Below are positions 19,159 through 28,982 of a stretch of 64,000 nt of DNA, piece after piece. The notes below the pieces were generated by a model. That model did not search any database. It was not told where the DNA came from and was given only the letters and a program-made list of their open reading frames with translations. The stretch comes from MFD09286-c1 sp963701015 (GTDB lineage Bacteria; Bacteroidota; Bacteroidia; Bacteroidales; DTGW01): contig OY969556.1 in NCBI GenBank assembly GCA_963701015.1, positions 3,782,001 to 3,846,000 on the forward strand, in the 5' to 3' direction. Every line of letters starts with the position of its first letter. The first letter of the stretch is position 1. The position numbers and the translations under genes were made by a program.

Positions 19159-20124
19159 ATGATAAACAATGTACCTTGTCGATTTTGTGCTTCAAATGAT
19201 ACTAAAGCTCTTTATCCGACATTCGATATATTTGGGAATAACTTTGAAATTCATAATTGCAGTATTTGCAGAGCTTATTTTCTTGGTTCACATCCTACAA
19301 AGGCAATTCTAGATAAGGCTTATGATTCAACATATTATGGGGAAAAAGATGAAAAATTTCTGCCAATAATAGAAAATGTTTTAGACTATTTTCGTTGGAG
19401 AAGAGCTAAAAGAGTGAGTAGGTATTTAAAAAATGGTTCTAAAATTCTTGATATTGGATGTGGAAATGGGCGTTTTCTTAGTTCATTGCTAAAGTTTGGA
19501 AACTTTGAATTATATGGTACAGAAATGGATGGAAATTCTGCAAAAAGAGCAATGCGGATTAATGACATTCATCTAAAAATTGGTTCTTTATCAGAAAATG
19601 ATTTTGATGGCACTTATTTTGATGCAATAACAATGTACCAGGTATTTGAACATCTAACAGAACCCAAACAAATGCTTGAAACAATCCAAAAGAAATTAAA
19701 AAATAATGGCATATTTGTAGTTTCATTCCCAAATATTTCAAGCCTTCAAAGTAAAATTTTTAAAGGTAAATGGTTCCATTTGGATCCCCCACGACATTTA
19801 TTATTTTTTGACCCCAATGATTTCTCTTCCTTAATGGAAAAGTATAATTTCAAATTGGTAAAAATTAACTATATATCTACAGAGCAAAATCCTTACGGAA
19901 TGATACAAAGTATGCTCAATATTTTTAATAAAAAACGTGAAATTTTATTTGAATCTTTTAAAAGTAACAAGATTTATATTCGGGATGTTTCAAAAATGAA
20001 TATGTTTTTCCAAAATATATTTTTTATAATTTCATTCCCAATTTTTATACTAACCGATTTATTCAGTGGTTTGTTAAAGAATGGAGCTACCGTTGAATTT
20101 ATTTTTAAAAAATATTCTGATTAA
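19159..20124 (+). CDS. Class I SAM methyltransferase with N-terminal zinc-ribbon-like motif
   Basis: A 321-residue protein. The first 35 residues carry two CxxC knuckles (CRFC and CSIC), as in sugar C-methyltransferase-like proteins. The methyltransferase core has motif I ILDIGCGNGRFLSSL (about residues 97-111) and the later MYQVFEHLTEPKQML and FPNISSLQSKIFKGKWFH. This subgroup is frequent in O-antigen loci. A hydrophobic stretch near the C-terminus (about 280-300) may touch the membrane. Substrate not deducible. Confidence 0.82.
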   Translation: MINNVPCRFCASNDTKALYPTFDIFGNNFEIHNCSICRAYFLGSHPTKAILDKAYDSTYYGEKDEKFLPIIENVLDYFRWRRAKRVSRYLKNGSKILDIGCGNGRFLSSLLKFGNFELYGTEMDGNSAKRAMRINDIHLKIGSLSENDFDGTYFDAITMYQVFEHLTEPKQMLETIQKKLKNNGIFVVSFPNISSLQSKIFKGKWFHLDPPRHLLFFDPNDFSSLMEKYNFKLVKINYISTEQNPYGMIQSMLNIFNKKREILFESFKSNKIYIRDVSKMNMFFQNIFFIISFPIFILTDLFSGLLKNGATVEFIFKKYSD

Positions 20125-20152
20125 TTCGGATTTCTATAATAATTCCTAGTAC

Positions 20153-21457
20153 ATGAAAATTCAAAATAGGGCATTATTTTATATTATATTGGCTTACATT
20201 ATTGTGCAAACAATTTATGTAACATTTTTTCATTTGCCATTTAAAAGTGATTCCCTCATGTTTTTTAATTTTGCTCAACAATCAATAGCTATAGGAAGAT
20301 TATATCCTAATATAGCTATGCTAAATGCCGATTATATTGTTTCCCCAGTTTATGTTAACTATAATTATTTTCTTCTTTCTATTATTAATTCACCATTTAT
20401 AATTCTTTGCTTTAACATTCTTCTCAATACCTTACAATTATTTCTTATTTATAAAATAACAGAAAAAATATTTGAAAAGAAATCGGCATTTATTGCCTGC
20501 GTAATATATATGCTATATCTGACTAATTTAGGATTAGTTTTAGAAAACTTATCTGAACTATTATTTGGTGTCCTTATTTTTTCAAGTATATTACTCTATT
20601 TATCAAAAGACAACTTTTATTACAGCTTGTTCAATGGAATAATCATTGGATTGGCATTTGGGGTGAGGCCAATTGCTTTAGCAGTTATATTGGCATATAT
20701 AATAATATTTTTTATTGAATTATATAGAAAAAATAATCCCAATTTAAAAAAGTTGTTTTATATTTTAATAGGTACATTGCTATATATAACAATTATGGGT
20801 TCCATAAGTAAAAAAAATATTGGTTATTTCATCTCGACTGCAGGAACAGGACAGATAAACCTGGCATTATCGTCTAACAATTCAGCCAATGGAATATACA
20901 ATGATTCAATTTTTAAAAACGATTCAATTTATAACTCAAAAAAGACATTCGTTGAAAAAAATAGCTACTTGTTAAATAAATCAATGAAGTGGATAAAAAA
21001 ACATCCTTTTAAATATTTCACCACTATTCCAAGAAAAGTTTATTCAACATTTATATCGGACGATTGGACAGTCAGCCAATTGACCCATACAGAATATTGG
21101 AACTTTGATAAGTTTATCAAATCATTCAGAAATGAAAAACTGAGAATTGAATTTAAAAATGAACCAATAGGTTTTCGAATATTTTTTATTACTATAAATA
21201 TTTTCAACCAATTATTTTATATGTCTATATTACTTTTAGTTTTATATCAGTTCTTATTTTACTATAAAAACAACAATATAAATATAAATGTAATATTATT
21301 ATATATCATATTTTTATTGGGATATGTCATGACATTTGTTATATCAGTTGGAACACCCAGATATAAATATCCATTTATTTTAATAGGGATAATTCTAATA
21401 GCCCCGGTAATAAAGCACTTTTATCAGAAATTTTTCAGAATTAAAACATATTCATGA
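20153..21457 (+). CDS. GT39/PMT-like membrane glycosyltransferase
   Basis: A 434-residue membrane protein with about 10-11 helices. The first extracytoplasmic loop contains SDSLMFFNFAQ, matching the acidic loop of GT-C transferases (ArnT/PMT_2 group), and AFGVRPIALAVILAYI is the usual arginine-proline motif of that class. Such enzymes move a sugar from a polyprenyl-phosphate donor to a lipid or protein acceptor at the periplasmic face. Its stop overlaps the next start (ATGA), so translation is coupled. The specific activity is unknown. Confidence 0.7.
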   Translation: MKIQNRALFYIILAYIIVQTIYVTFFHLPFKSDSLMFFNFAQQSIAIGRLYPNIAMLNADYIVSPVYVNYNYFLLSIINSPFIILCFNILLNTLQLFLIYKITEKIFEKKSAFIACVIYMLYLTNLGLVLENLSELLFGVLIFSSILLYLSKDNFYYSLFNGIIIGLAFGVRPIALAVILAYIIIFFIELYRKNNPNLKKLFYILIGTLLYITIMGSISKKNIGYFISTAGTGQINLALSSNNSANGIYNDSIFKNDSIYNSKKTFVEKNSYLLNKSMKWIKKHPFKYFTTIPRKVYSTFISDDWTVSQLTHTEYWNFDKFIKSFRNEKLRIEFKNEPIGFRIFFITINIFNQLFYMSILLLVLYQFLFYYKNNNININVILLYIIFLLGYVMTFVISVGTPRYKYPFILIGIILIAPVIKHFYQKFFRIKTYS

Positions 21458-22662
21458 AAGTCCTTTTTACTTTTGGCGGAATGCCACATTATCTTATAGC
21501 ATTGTTGAATAAAATTAATGATTCGGTTAAGTATGAAGTTATCGCGGTAATTCCTGAAAAACAAGGTAAAACAATTGGGGAAGGGGTAAAACAAGAATTC
21601 AAAAATATTAAGTTTAAATTAATTCAAACATCTGAATATTCTACTTATTATAAGAAGCCGTTTTTAAAAAATTTGAAGCAAATAATAAAGACTGAGAAAC
21701 CCGAGATAATTATTACACTTTGGCCATATGTTCTCGGATTTATATTTTATCCCAGTCTTTTATTTGCTATTAAAAAAAGAAATATTAAATTCGTTTTCAG
21801 GGAAATTCCTTTTAATACAGCACCTTTCAACTATCCTTTTAAATATTATAAAACTAACCCAATCTTTGATGAAAATATGATTTATCAGAAAACATCAGGG
21901 TTTTTGTTTTATGTCAATATTTTATTTGTAACCATTCTCAGAAAAATATTTTATTCCTTTACAGATGCTACAATCAATTATACCACATTAGCCTATGAAA
22001 TTCAACCATCGTATGGAATAAAAAAAGAAAATATTTACATTACCCATAATTCACCAGATACTGATGAATTATTTAAAGTGAAGGCTGAATTAAAGCAATT
22101 AAATATTCAGAAAGTAAATCATCGTATAATTCATATCGGGCGGTTGGTTAAATGGAAACGTGTTGACTTGTTACTCGAAGCTGTTGCAAAACTGAAAACT
22201 GAATATCTGGATATTAATTTAGTGATAGTAGGCAATGGGCCAGAAACAGACTCATTGAAAAAATATGCTGAAATTCTAAATATAGCAGAAAATATTGAAT
22301 GGGCTGGTGGAGTTTATGATTATCCAACTATTGGGAAATTACTTTTATCAAGTGAAATATATGTTCTTGCAGGAATGGGAGGTCTATCAATAAATGAAGC
22401 CATGGCATTTGGCAAACCTATTATTTGCTCGATTTGCGATGGAACTGAAAAAACATTAGTACGTGAAGGTGAAAATGGCTTATATTTTGAAAACGGGAAT
22501 TCCGAAGATTTGGCATTAAAAATTAAAGAATTATTTAATAGTCCTAATAAACTAGAAAATATGGGTGAAAAAAGCGAACAGATTATTCGTGAAGAAATTA
22601 ATATTAATACAGTTGTCGCTAATTTTATAATTGCTTTCGACCAAATAATTGAACCCTTATAA
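21454..22662 (+). CDS. Family 4 glycosyltransferase
   Basis: A 402-residue GT-B enzyme. The C-terminal half is clear: RIIHIGRLVKWKRVDLLLEAV, LVIVGNGPETDSLKKYA, then the E-rich nucleotide-sugar loop AGMGGLSINEAMAFGKPII and a typical C-terminal helix with MGEKSEQIIREE. The N-terminal half binds the acceptor (lipid-linked glycan). It overlaps the upstream membrane transferase by 4 bp and is followed after one base by an FkbM gene. Both donor and linkage are unknown. Confidence 0.88.
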   Translation: MKVLFTFGGMPHYLIALLNKINDSVKYEVIAVIPEKQGKTIGEGVKQEFKNIKFKLIQTSEYSTYYKKPFLKNLKQIIKTEKPEIIITLWPYVLGFIFYPSLLFAIKKRNIKFVFREIPFNTAPFNYPFKYYKTNPIFDENMIYQKTSGFLFYVNILFVTILRKIFYSFTDATINYTTLAYEIQPSYGIKKENIYITHNSPDTDELFKVKAELKQLNIQKVNHRIIHIGRLVKWKRVDLLLEAVAKLKTEYLDINLVIVGNGPETDSLKKYAEILNIAENIEWAGGVYDYPTIGKLLLSSEIYVLAGMGGLSINEAMAFGKPIICSICDGTEKTLVREGENGLYFENGNSEDLALKIKELFNSPNKLENMGEKSEQIIREEININTVVANFIIAFDQIIEPL

Positions 22663-22663
22663 G

Positions 22664-23362
22664 ATGATTAAAAACTTAATTTATATTCTTCTTCGATTAA
22701 GGAAAATTAGTTTAGGCAAAGATGTTTTGTATCTGCCAAAAAGAACAAATTATAAACTAATAACTTTAGGAAATGAAGGAGGTTCATGGACAATATGTCC
22801 TGAATTGTTATCTTTAAAAAGTATAGTATATTCTGTCGGAGTCGGAAATGATATTTCATTTGATTTGGAATTGATTAATAAACTAAATGTTGATATTTTT
22901 GCATATGACCCAACCCCAAAATGTATTGAATGGTTAAATAATCAGCAATTACCAGTAAATTTTAAATTTTTTCCATTTGCACTTTCTCACCAAGATGGTA
23001 GTATAAGTTTTAATTTACCCGATAATCCTGAATTTGTTTCAGCTTCAAATATTCTAGCAAATACAAGTAAAAAAACATTTTCTGCTGAAGCAAAGCGATT
23101 AAGCTCCATCATGAAAATTAATGATCATTCCAAAATCGATCTTTTAAAGATAGATATTGAAGGCGCTGAATATGATGTAATAGATAATATATTACAATCA
23201 AATATTGAAATTACGCAGTTTCTGATTGAATTCCATCATCGTTTTAAAGAAATTGGAGTTAATAAAACCAAGCTAGTAGTTAAAAAGTTAGAAAATGCGG
23301 GTTATAAATTGGTTTATATTAATCAAAAAACAGGTGAAGAATATACCTTTATAAAAAATTAA
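22664..23362 (+). CDS. FkbM-family methyltransferase (third copy)
   Basis: A 232-residue protein from the ATG at 22664; a TTG at 22649 lies inside the previous gene. It has a divergent motif I (IVYSVGVGNDISFDLEL), FAYDPTPKCIEWL for the acidic loop, and the FkbM signature KIDLLKIDIEGAEYDVIDN. It belongs to the subgroup that lacks the usual GxNxG loop. It is tightly packed: one base after the previous stop and one base before the GTG start of the next gene. Confidence 0.82.
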   Translation: MIKNLIYILLRLRKISLGKDVLYLPKRTNYKLITLGNEGGSWTICPELLSLKSIVYSVGVGNDISFDLELINKLNVDIFAYDPTPKCIEWLNNQQLPVNFKFFPFALSHQDGSISFNLPDNPEFVSASNILANTSKKTFSAEAKRLSSIMKINDHSKIDLLKIDIEGAEYDVIDNILQSNIEITQFLIEFHHRFKEIGVNKTKLVVKKLENAGYKLVYINQKTGEEYTFIKN

Positions 23363-23363
23363 A

Positions 23364-24644
23364 GTGAAAGTTGCCATTATAAATAAAGAATTTTTTGGTG
23401 GAGGTGCTGCGACTGCCTGTAGAAGATTATTATACGCTTTAAAAAATAATTCAGACATTGAGGTTTCAATGCTTGTGCAAAATATGAAATCCCCAATTGA
23501 AAATGTTCATTCAATTTATCAAGGGAAATATGGGAAATTTAGAACTTTGTTTAACCTTGCTCTTGAGAAAGGAATATTTTGGTTTTATGAAGCTTCAAGA
23601 AATATCCGGTTTTCTTTTACTGCCGGATGGATTGGAGACTCAATAATATCAAATAAAATAATTAAAGAAGCTGATATAATTCACTTACACTGGATTAACC
23701 ATGGATTTATTTCATTACACCAATTAAAAAAAATTCTTGCTTTAGGAAAACCAATTGTGTGGACTTTGCATGACCTTTGGCCATTTACTGGTGGTTGCCA
23801 TTATCCTGGCAATTGCAATCATTATTTAACAAGTTGTGGAAATTGCCCGATGATTAAAAAGAAAAGTGATAATGACCTCTCAAATTCACTTTTTGAAAAG
23901 AAAAAAAAGATTTCTAATACCGAACAAATAACTTGGGTTGGTTGCAGTCAATGGATGGTAAATGAATTAAAAGGTGGAGGAATGCTTAAAAATGCCAATG
24001 CAATAAATATTCCCAATCCTATCGATACAAATATTTATAAACCTCTAGATAAATTAGTCTGTAAAGAAAGATTCTCATTCCCAGTAAATAAAAAAATTAT
24101 ACTCTTTGGCGCTGCAAAACTATCTGATACCCGAAAAGGAATGATTTATCTGGTTGAAGCCATTAAGCATTTATATACACTCAGGGGTAATGATTTTATT
24201 TTGGTAACTTTCGGTAAAAGTCCACTTGAAGAAAATCTTCCTGTTGAAATCAGAAATATTAATTATATCACTGATGAAAGCTCAATTGTTGCATTGTATA
24301 ATGCTGCAGATTTATTGGTTGTTCCTTCATTGGAAGATAACCTTCCAAATACGATTATGGAATCCTTATCATGTGGAACACCTGTTGTAGCATTCAATAC
24401 CGGTGGAATTCCTGAAATGGTTTCGCATTTAAAAACAGGTTATTTGGCTAAATTAAAAGATGCCGAAGATTTGGCAAAGGGAATGGATTATATTTTATCT
24501 ACGCCAAATTATATTGAAATCCAAAATAACGCCCGTGAAAAAGTAAGTACTGAATATTCAGAAGACATAATTGCCAAAAGTTATACAGAATTATACCAAA
24601 CAATCCTAACCCAATGGAAACAACCTTCATCAATCCAAAAATAA
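23364..24644 (+). CDS. Family 4 glycosyltransferase with cysteine-rich insertion
   Basis: A 426-residue GT-B enzyme starting at GTG. Hallmarks are HLHWINHGFIS, then TLHDLWPFTGGCHYPGNC with a cysteine cluster (CGNCP), a bacterial subgroup common in capsule loci. The donor half has ILFGAAKLSDTRKGMIYL, VPSLEDNLPNTIMESLSCG and PVVAFNTGGIPEMV. The four or five cysteines (GGCHYPGNC...SCGNCP) suggest a structural metal or disulfide. Its 3' end overlaps the next gene by 31 bp. Confidence 0.9.
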   Translation: MKVAIINKEFFGGGAATACRRLLYALKNNSDIEVSMLVQNMKSPIENVHSIYQGKYGKFRTLFNLALEKGIFWFYEASRNIRFSFTAGWIGDSIISNKIIKEADIIHLHWINHGFISLHQLKKILALGKPIVWTLHDLWPFTGGCHYPGNCNHYLTSCGNCPMIKKKSDNDLSNSLFEKKKKISNTEQITWVGCSQWMVNELKGGGMLKNANAINIPNPIDTNIYKPLDKLVCKERFSFPVNKKIILFGAAKLSDTRKGMIYLVEAIKHLYTLRGNDFILVTFGKSPLEENLPVEIRNINYITDESSIVALYNAADLLVVPSLEDNLPNTIMESLSCGTPVVAFNTGGIPEMVSHLKTGYLAKLKDAEDLAKGMDYILSTPNYIEIQNNAREKVSTEYSEDIIAKSYTELYQTILTQWKQPSSIQK

Positions 24645-25375
24645 GTATAGTTACAGTAGTATATAATAGTGAAAACCTTCTGGAAAGAACTATACAGAGT
24701 GTGCTTTATCAAACCTACCCAAATATTGAATATATTTTAATTGATGGTGGTTCAAAAGACAAGACCACCGTAATTATAAAAAAGTTTGAAAAAAAAATCG
24801 CTTATTGGATAAGTGAGCCCGATAAAGGTTTATATGATGCTATGAACAAAGGATTAATGAAGGTTACGGGCGAATATGTTTGCTTTTTAAATTCAGGCGA
24901 TATATTGTTTTCAGTTGATATTCTCGAAAAGACTTTTGGGCATTTAACTTATTTGCCCGATATTGTTTACGGTGAAACAATGATAGTAGATGAAGATGGT
25001 AATGATTTAGGACTTAGGAGATTAAAAGCACCTGAAAGTCTAACATGGAAATCTTTCAAAGATGGTATGTTGGTTTGCCATCAATCCATCTATATTAAAA
25101 AAGAAATTACTTCGCCATATAATTTAAAATATCGAATAGCATCAGATTTTGATTGGGTATTGAATGCTTTAACAAAAGCAAATAAAATTCATAATTCGCA
25201 ACTTGTATTAACGAGATTTCTTGATGGTGGTTTAAATAAGAAAAATATTCCGCGTGGTTTGTACGAGCGCTTTATTATAATGTCAAAATATTATGGATTT
25301 TTTAGTACATTATTCAGACACTTAAAAATTGGTCGTAAATTTTTTAAATTCCTATATAAAGAAAAACGGTTTTAA
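24614..25375 (+). CDS. Family 2 glycosyltransferase
   Basis: A 253-residue GT-A enzyme: ISIVTVVYNSENLLERTIQS, YILIDGGSKDKT, then WISEPDKGLYDAMNKG and GEYVCFLNSGDILF as the DxD-equivalent loop. This subgroup (WcaA/colanic type) is common as the last enzyme of a glycan operon. The gene begins inside the preceding gene and ends 2 bp from the convergent methyltransferase gene, closing the plus-strand block that starts at 13.9 kb. Confidence 0.9.
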   Translation: METTFINPKISIVTVVYNSENLLERTIQSVLYQTYPNIEYILIDGGSKDKTTVIIKKFEKKIAYWISEPDKGLYDAMNKGLMKVTGEYVCFLNSGDILFSVDILEKTFGHLTYLPDIVYGETMIVDEDGNDLGLRRLKAPESLTWKSFKDGMLVCHQSIYIKKEITSPYNLKYRIASDFDWVLNALTKANKIHNSQLVLTRFLDGGLNKKNIPRGLYERFIIMSKYYGFFSTLFRHLKIGRKFFKFLYKEKRF

Positions 25376-25377
25376 AC

Positions 25378-26283
25378 TCAACTCAAATATGGATTCTTAG
25401 GAAGTTGAATTATCTTATAACCATCCTTTTTCATACGGCTCAATAATTCGCCATCAGGCATTTGTTTAAAAATTACACAGCTCAATGAGTTTGGCGGAAT
25501 TAAAGTGAAAAAGCTTAAAATATCCAAAAATTTAAGCTTTCTTATTACTTTATTCCAAAGCTTTTTATTCATTGGCACCTCAGTAGATTCAGGCAATTGC
25601 TTATGGCTGAAAAATACATTCATACTTTTAAATGCAATACAAGGTAAATTAATGCCCATAGCAATTTTTTCAATTTCACGTTCCGAAACCTTATACACAT
25701 AATTGCCAACCGATTCGAATGAAAAGCGGTTTTTCCAAATTTTATTTATCAAATTAGGGTTAATCCTGTCGAGTACATTTTTTAAGAATAATAATACCGG
25801 CATTTTTGCCAATATATCAATTGGTTCAAGTAAAACAACAGCTTTATCAGCAACCCTCAGCATTTCATACAAACCGATATAAGGCCGTGGAAAATGATGA
25901 AATGCTTCTTTACAAAATACATAATTAAAATTATTATCGTCAAACGTAATATTTTCAACATTTATAGCTTTATATGCCGATATATATTTTTGTTTTGAAA
26001 CTTCCGCTAAAACAGCATCTGATAAATCGGATGCTGTAGTATTTTGACCGTTTTCAATAAGAAAATTGGCTTCAACCCCATTATAATCACCAACTGTAAG
26101 CCAGTTGCTTTTATTTGTTATAAAAGGTTTTAAAGCACCATTTAAAGTCCTCTGACGAATATTATACAGGAAACAATCTTTATTTTTAAATGCAAAAACA
26201 AATTCGTCATTTTTACTATTTTGCAGTATTTTTTCAACATTTATTTTTTGTGATTCAAAACTTTTCTCCTGAAATCTTTCCAT
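25378..26283 (-). CDS. Class I SAM-dependent methyltransferase (Methyltransf_11 type)
   Basis: A 301-residue protein. NWLTVGDYNGVEANFL is a slightly altered motif I, followed by TTASDLSDAVL and the post-motif FNYVFCKEAFHHFPRPYIGLYEMLRV that is diagnostic of this class; AVVLLEPIDILAK is the next strand. The C-terminal 100 residues are less conserved. It is convergent with the glycan operon and 14 bp downstream of the YfhO-like gene, so it is probably co-transcribed with that one. Substrate may be a sugar or lipid carrier. Confidence 0.8.
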   Translation of the reverse strand: MERFQEKSFESQKINVEKILQNSKNDEFVFAFKNKDCFLYNIRQRTLNGALKPFITNKSNWLTVGDYNGVEANFLIENGQNTTASDLSDAVLAEVSKQKYISAYKAINVENITFDDNNFNYVFCKEAFHHFPRPYIGLYEMLRVADKAVVLLEPIDILAKMPVLLFLKNVLDRINPNLINKIWKNRFSFESVGNYVYKVSEREIEKIAMGINLPCIAFKSMNVFFSHKQLPESTEVPMNKKLWNKVIRKLKFLDILSFFTLIPPNSLSCVIFKQMPDGELLSRMKKDGYKIIQLPKNPYLS

Positions 26284-26297
26284 TTGATAATTTATTA

Positions 26298-28814
26298 TTA
26301 AACCTCTTCCTTTTTCCTGAATATAAAAAACAAGCCAATTAAAGTAATAATAATCACTACTATTGAACTTATCAATGCTAAATGTTGAGAAAAATAAACT
26401 GTTTTAGGTTCAAATTTAAAAACTATTTTGTGATTACCCGAAGGAACCATAATTGTACGAAGAATATAATCAGCCCTTCCAATTTTTACAGGGTTTCCGT
26501 CAATATAGGCATTCCATCCTTTGTCATAAAATATTTCAGAAAATACCGCCAATTGTTCTGAATTTGTTTTAGAACTATACTCCAATTCGTCGGGCTTATA
26601 GGAAGTTAGTTTTATTTGTGCAGTTGAGTCAAACTGAACTGTTTGAACATTTATGGCATCAGTCCATTTATTATCTATAATTGCTGTTTTTAAAGGATTA
26701 AAATCAGCAACAGCAGCATATTCCTCATCGGGATTGTTAACCCATTTAATTTCCTTTACAAACCAGGCATTGCCATATGCAGCATTATTAACAATTGGTG
26801 CTGCTTCAGGATTATAAATGATATATTTTGTATTTAACATATCTAATGTGACCAAACTCTTTAATCCTTCATTAATACTTTCCATGGTGGGTTTTCCACT
26901 GAAAATTTGTTGAATTTTCTGTAAATCAACTGAAATTGGACCATCTATCATATCCTGGTAACGGCGCATTTTAGCACCATGATAGCCTCCAATTGATTTA
27001 TGAAAATACGAAGTATAAGCATCATTAAACACACTTTTTGAAAGATTCAATACCCTGTAATCCCGATCTGGATCTTTCAAAATAAATTCATCGGCCGGGG
27101 TTTTTACAAATTGGTTTTGATATTCGGTTTTTGAAACAAAATTATCGTTGTTCAAATAACGGCGGTCAACATTCCAAAGATCAAGTAGAATTAAAACACC
27201 CAGACCAATTGAGAAATATAAGGGTTTAATTTTTCCTGCAATTAATCCCCACATTAGGCCAAAAGCTAATGCTACAAAAACAAAGGAACGCAATGAATCC
27301 ATTCTAAGCAATGATTCACGGTCATCACGCATTGCAGCCATTACATTATTTATTAATTCTGTTGGCCATTTTGCATTTTTCAATTGTCCAACAATCTGAT
27401 TGTCGGAGAAACTACTAAAATCGAAAAACCAACCAGGTATTAACATAAATATGAACAACAATCCGCCAACAATTCCACCACTATATTTCAAAGCTTTTAT
27501 TGCATCTTCCTTTTTTACTTTCCCTTGAATAATTTCTTTAATAGCAAGAAATCCAAGTAAAACAAAAGCGAAATTCGCTACAATCCTTATCATATCAGGA
27601 GTACGGAATTTACTGTATCCCGGAAAATAATAAAAGAAAAAGTCACTGATTAAACTAAAATGTTTACCCATTGCCAATGTAATGGAAAAAAATGCAGCAG
27701 CTAACAACCACCATTTTTCAGGGCCTTTCACAATAAAAAGACCAAAAATGAACAAAAAACAAATGATTGCCCCAAAATATGCAGGAGCTGAAGTAAAAGG
27801 TAAATCACCCCAATATACAGGCAATGACGAAGCTACCCTTTCGGCATCCTGTACTCCTCCTTTTTGCAATTCCTCAACAGTTTTTGAATCGTCTTTGTAG
27901 CCGTTCACGCCTGCACCCATTAAATTTGGTACCAAAACAGAAAATGATTCAGCTTTACCAACACTCCACTGCATTGCATAATCCCTGTCCAGTCCGCTTG
28001 ATTTTTGCGATTCTCCCTTTTTTGTAATCTCAGTTGGGCCACGCATACTATATTTTCCGTATTCATTAATTGGAAGCAAATTTGACATATTTGGCAACAC
28101 TCCAAGAACAACCGAAATTATTGAAATTCCACTTACTATCAAAAAATGTTTATATTCCTTTTCTTTTAAAGTATATATAAACTTAACTATGAACATTACC
28201 AGAACAATTAGAAAAATATAATAAGCAATTTGTGGATGATTAAAGGCAATTTCAAAACCTACTGAAAATATTGTCATAATTCCCCCAACCAAGTATTTTT
28301 TGTTAAATAGAAGCATGAATCCTGCTAAAATAATTGGCATAAATGAAATTGCATAGGCTTCTGTTATGTGTCCGGCTGCAATAATCATAAAATTAAAAGA
28401 TGCAAATGCAAATCCAAATGCACCCGCTATACTCAAAATTTTATTTAGATTCAATGAAATCAATAACAAATAGAACCCCAATAATAGAATAAATAATATA
28501 CCAACAGTTGTATATGGCAATTCCAATCGAATATATTTTAACAGTCCATGAAATATGTTATAAGTGGGACCACCAATAATTAAATAAGTTGGCATTCCAC
28601 AAAACATAGAATTCGTCCAATAAGGATGCTCTCCAGGATGATCTTTTTCATACTGAACAATTTCTTGCGACATTCCTAAAGATTGAGAATTATCAGATTG
28701 TGGCAGATCTTTCCCGGTTATAATTGGACTAAAATAAGCAAAGCTAATTGCTACAAATAACAATACTACACCCAAATGCGGTATTATTCGACCAAAAATT
28801 GATTTTATATCCAT
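26298..28814 (-). CDS. YfhO-family membrane protein
   Basis: An 838-residue membrane protein with about 12-14 helices over the first 600 residues and an extracytoplasmic C-terminal domain (about 600-810), then a last helix. The first loop has TGKDLPQSDNSQSLGMSQ, and GHITEAYAISFMPIILAG plus FNHPQIAYYIFL are typical of Bacteroidota YfhO proteins. YfhO is needed for glycosylation of lipoteichoic acid in Gram-positives and is a GT-C-like fold. Here it probably transfers a sugar at the periplasmic side. The 28815-28982 gap upstream has no clear feature. Confidence 0.85.
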   Translation of the reverse strand: MDIKSIFGRIIPHLGVVLLFVAISFAYFSPIITGKDLPQSDNSQSLGMSQEIVQYEKDHPGEHPYWTNSMFCGMPTYLIIGGPTYNIFHGLLKYIRLELPYTTVGILFILLLGFYLLLISLNLNKILSIAGAFGFAFASFNFMIIAAGHITEAYAISFMPIILAGFMLLFNKKYLVGGIMTIFSVGFEIAFNHPQIAYYIFLIVLVMFIVKFIYTLKEKEYKHFLIVSGISIISVVLGVLPNMSNLLPINEYGKYSMRGPTEITKKGESQKSSGLDRDYAMQWSVGKAESFSVLVPNLMGAGVNGYKDDSKTVEELQKGGVQDAERVASSLPVYWGDLPFTSAPAYFGAIICFLFIFGLFIVKGPEKWWLLAAAFFSITLAMGKHFSLISDFFFYYFPGYSKFRTPDMIRIVANFAFVLLGFLAIKEIIQGKVKKEDAIKALKYSGGIVGGLLFIFMLIPGWFFDFSSFSDNQIVGQLKNAKWPTELINNVMAAMRDDRESLLRMDSLRSFVFVALAFGLMWGLIAGKIKPLYFSIGLGVLILLDLWNVDRRYLNNDNFVSKTEYQNQFVKTPADEFILKDPDRDYRVLNLSKSVFNDAYTSYFHKSIGGYHGAKMRRYQDMIDGPISVDLQKIQQIFSGKPTMESINEGLKSLVTLDMLNTKYIIYNPEAAPIVNNAAYGNAWFVKEIKWVNNPDEEYAAVADFNPLKTAIIDNKWTDAINVQTVQFDSTAQIKLTSYKPDELEYSSKTNSEQLAVFSEIFYDKGWNAYIDGNPVKIGRADYILRTIMVPSGNHKIVFKFEPKTVYFSQHLALISSIVVIIITLIGLFFIFRKKEEV

Positions 28815-28982
28815 ACTTTTTATTTTATCGGAAACCGGTGAAATGTTGACCGGATACCGGATTTATTAAAATTAATGTTTTTCTGTTTTCTTCTTAAAAC
28901 CAGAATCAGTATAATGGAAACCGCTATTATTATATTCTAATATTTCTACTAATTCCAGTGTCCATGAATTCCGTACTCCGAT

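Noticed and set aside
28815..28982. Repeated ACCGG words between YfhO and glyS
   Set aside because: Short, irregular and without pairing into a stable stem or T-run.
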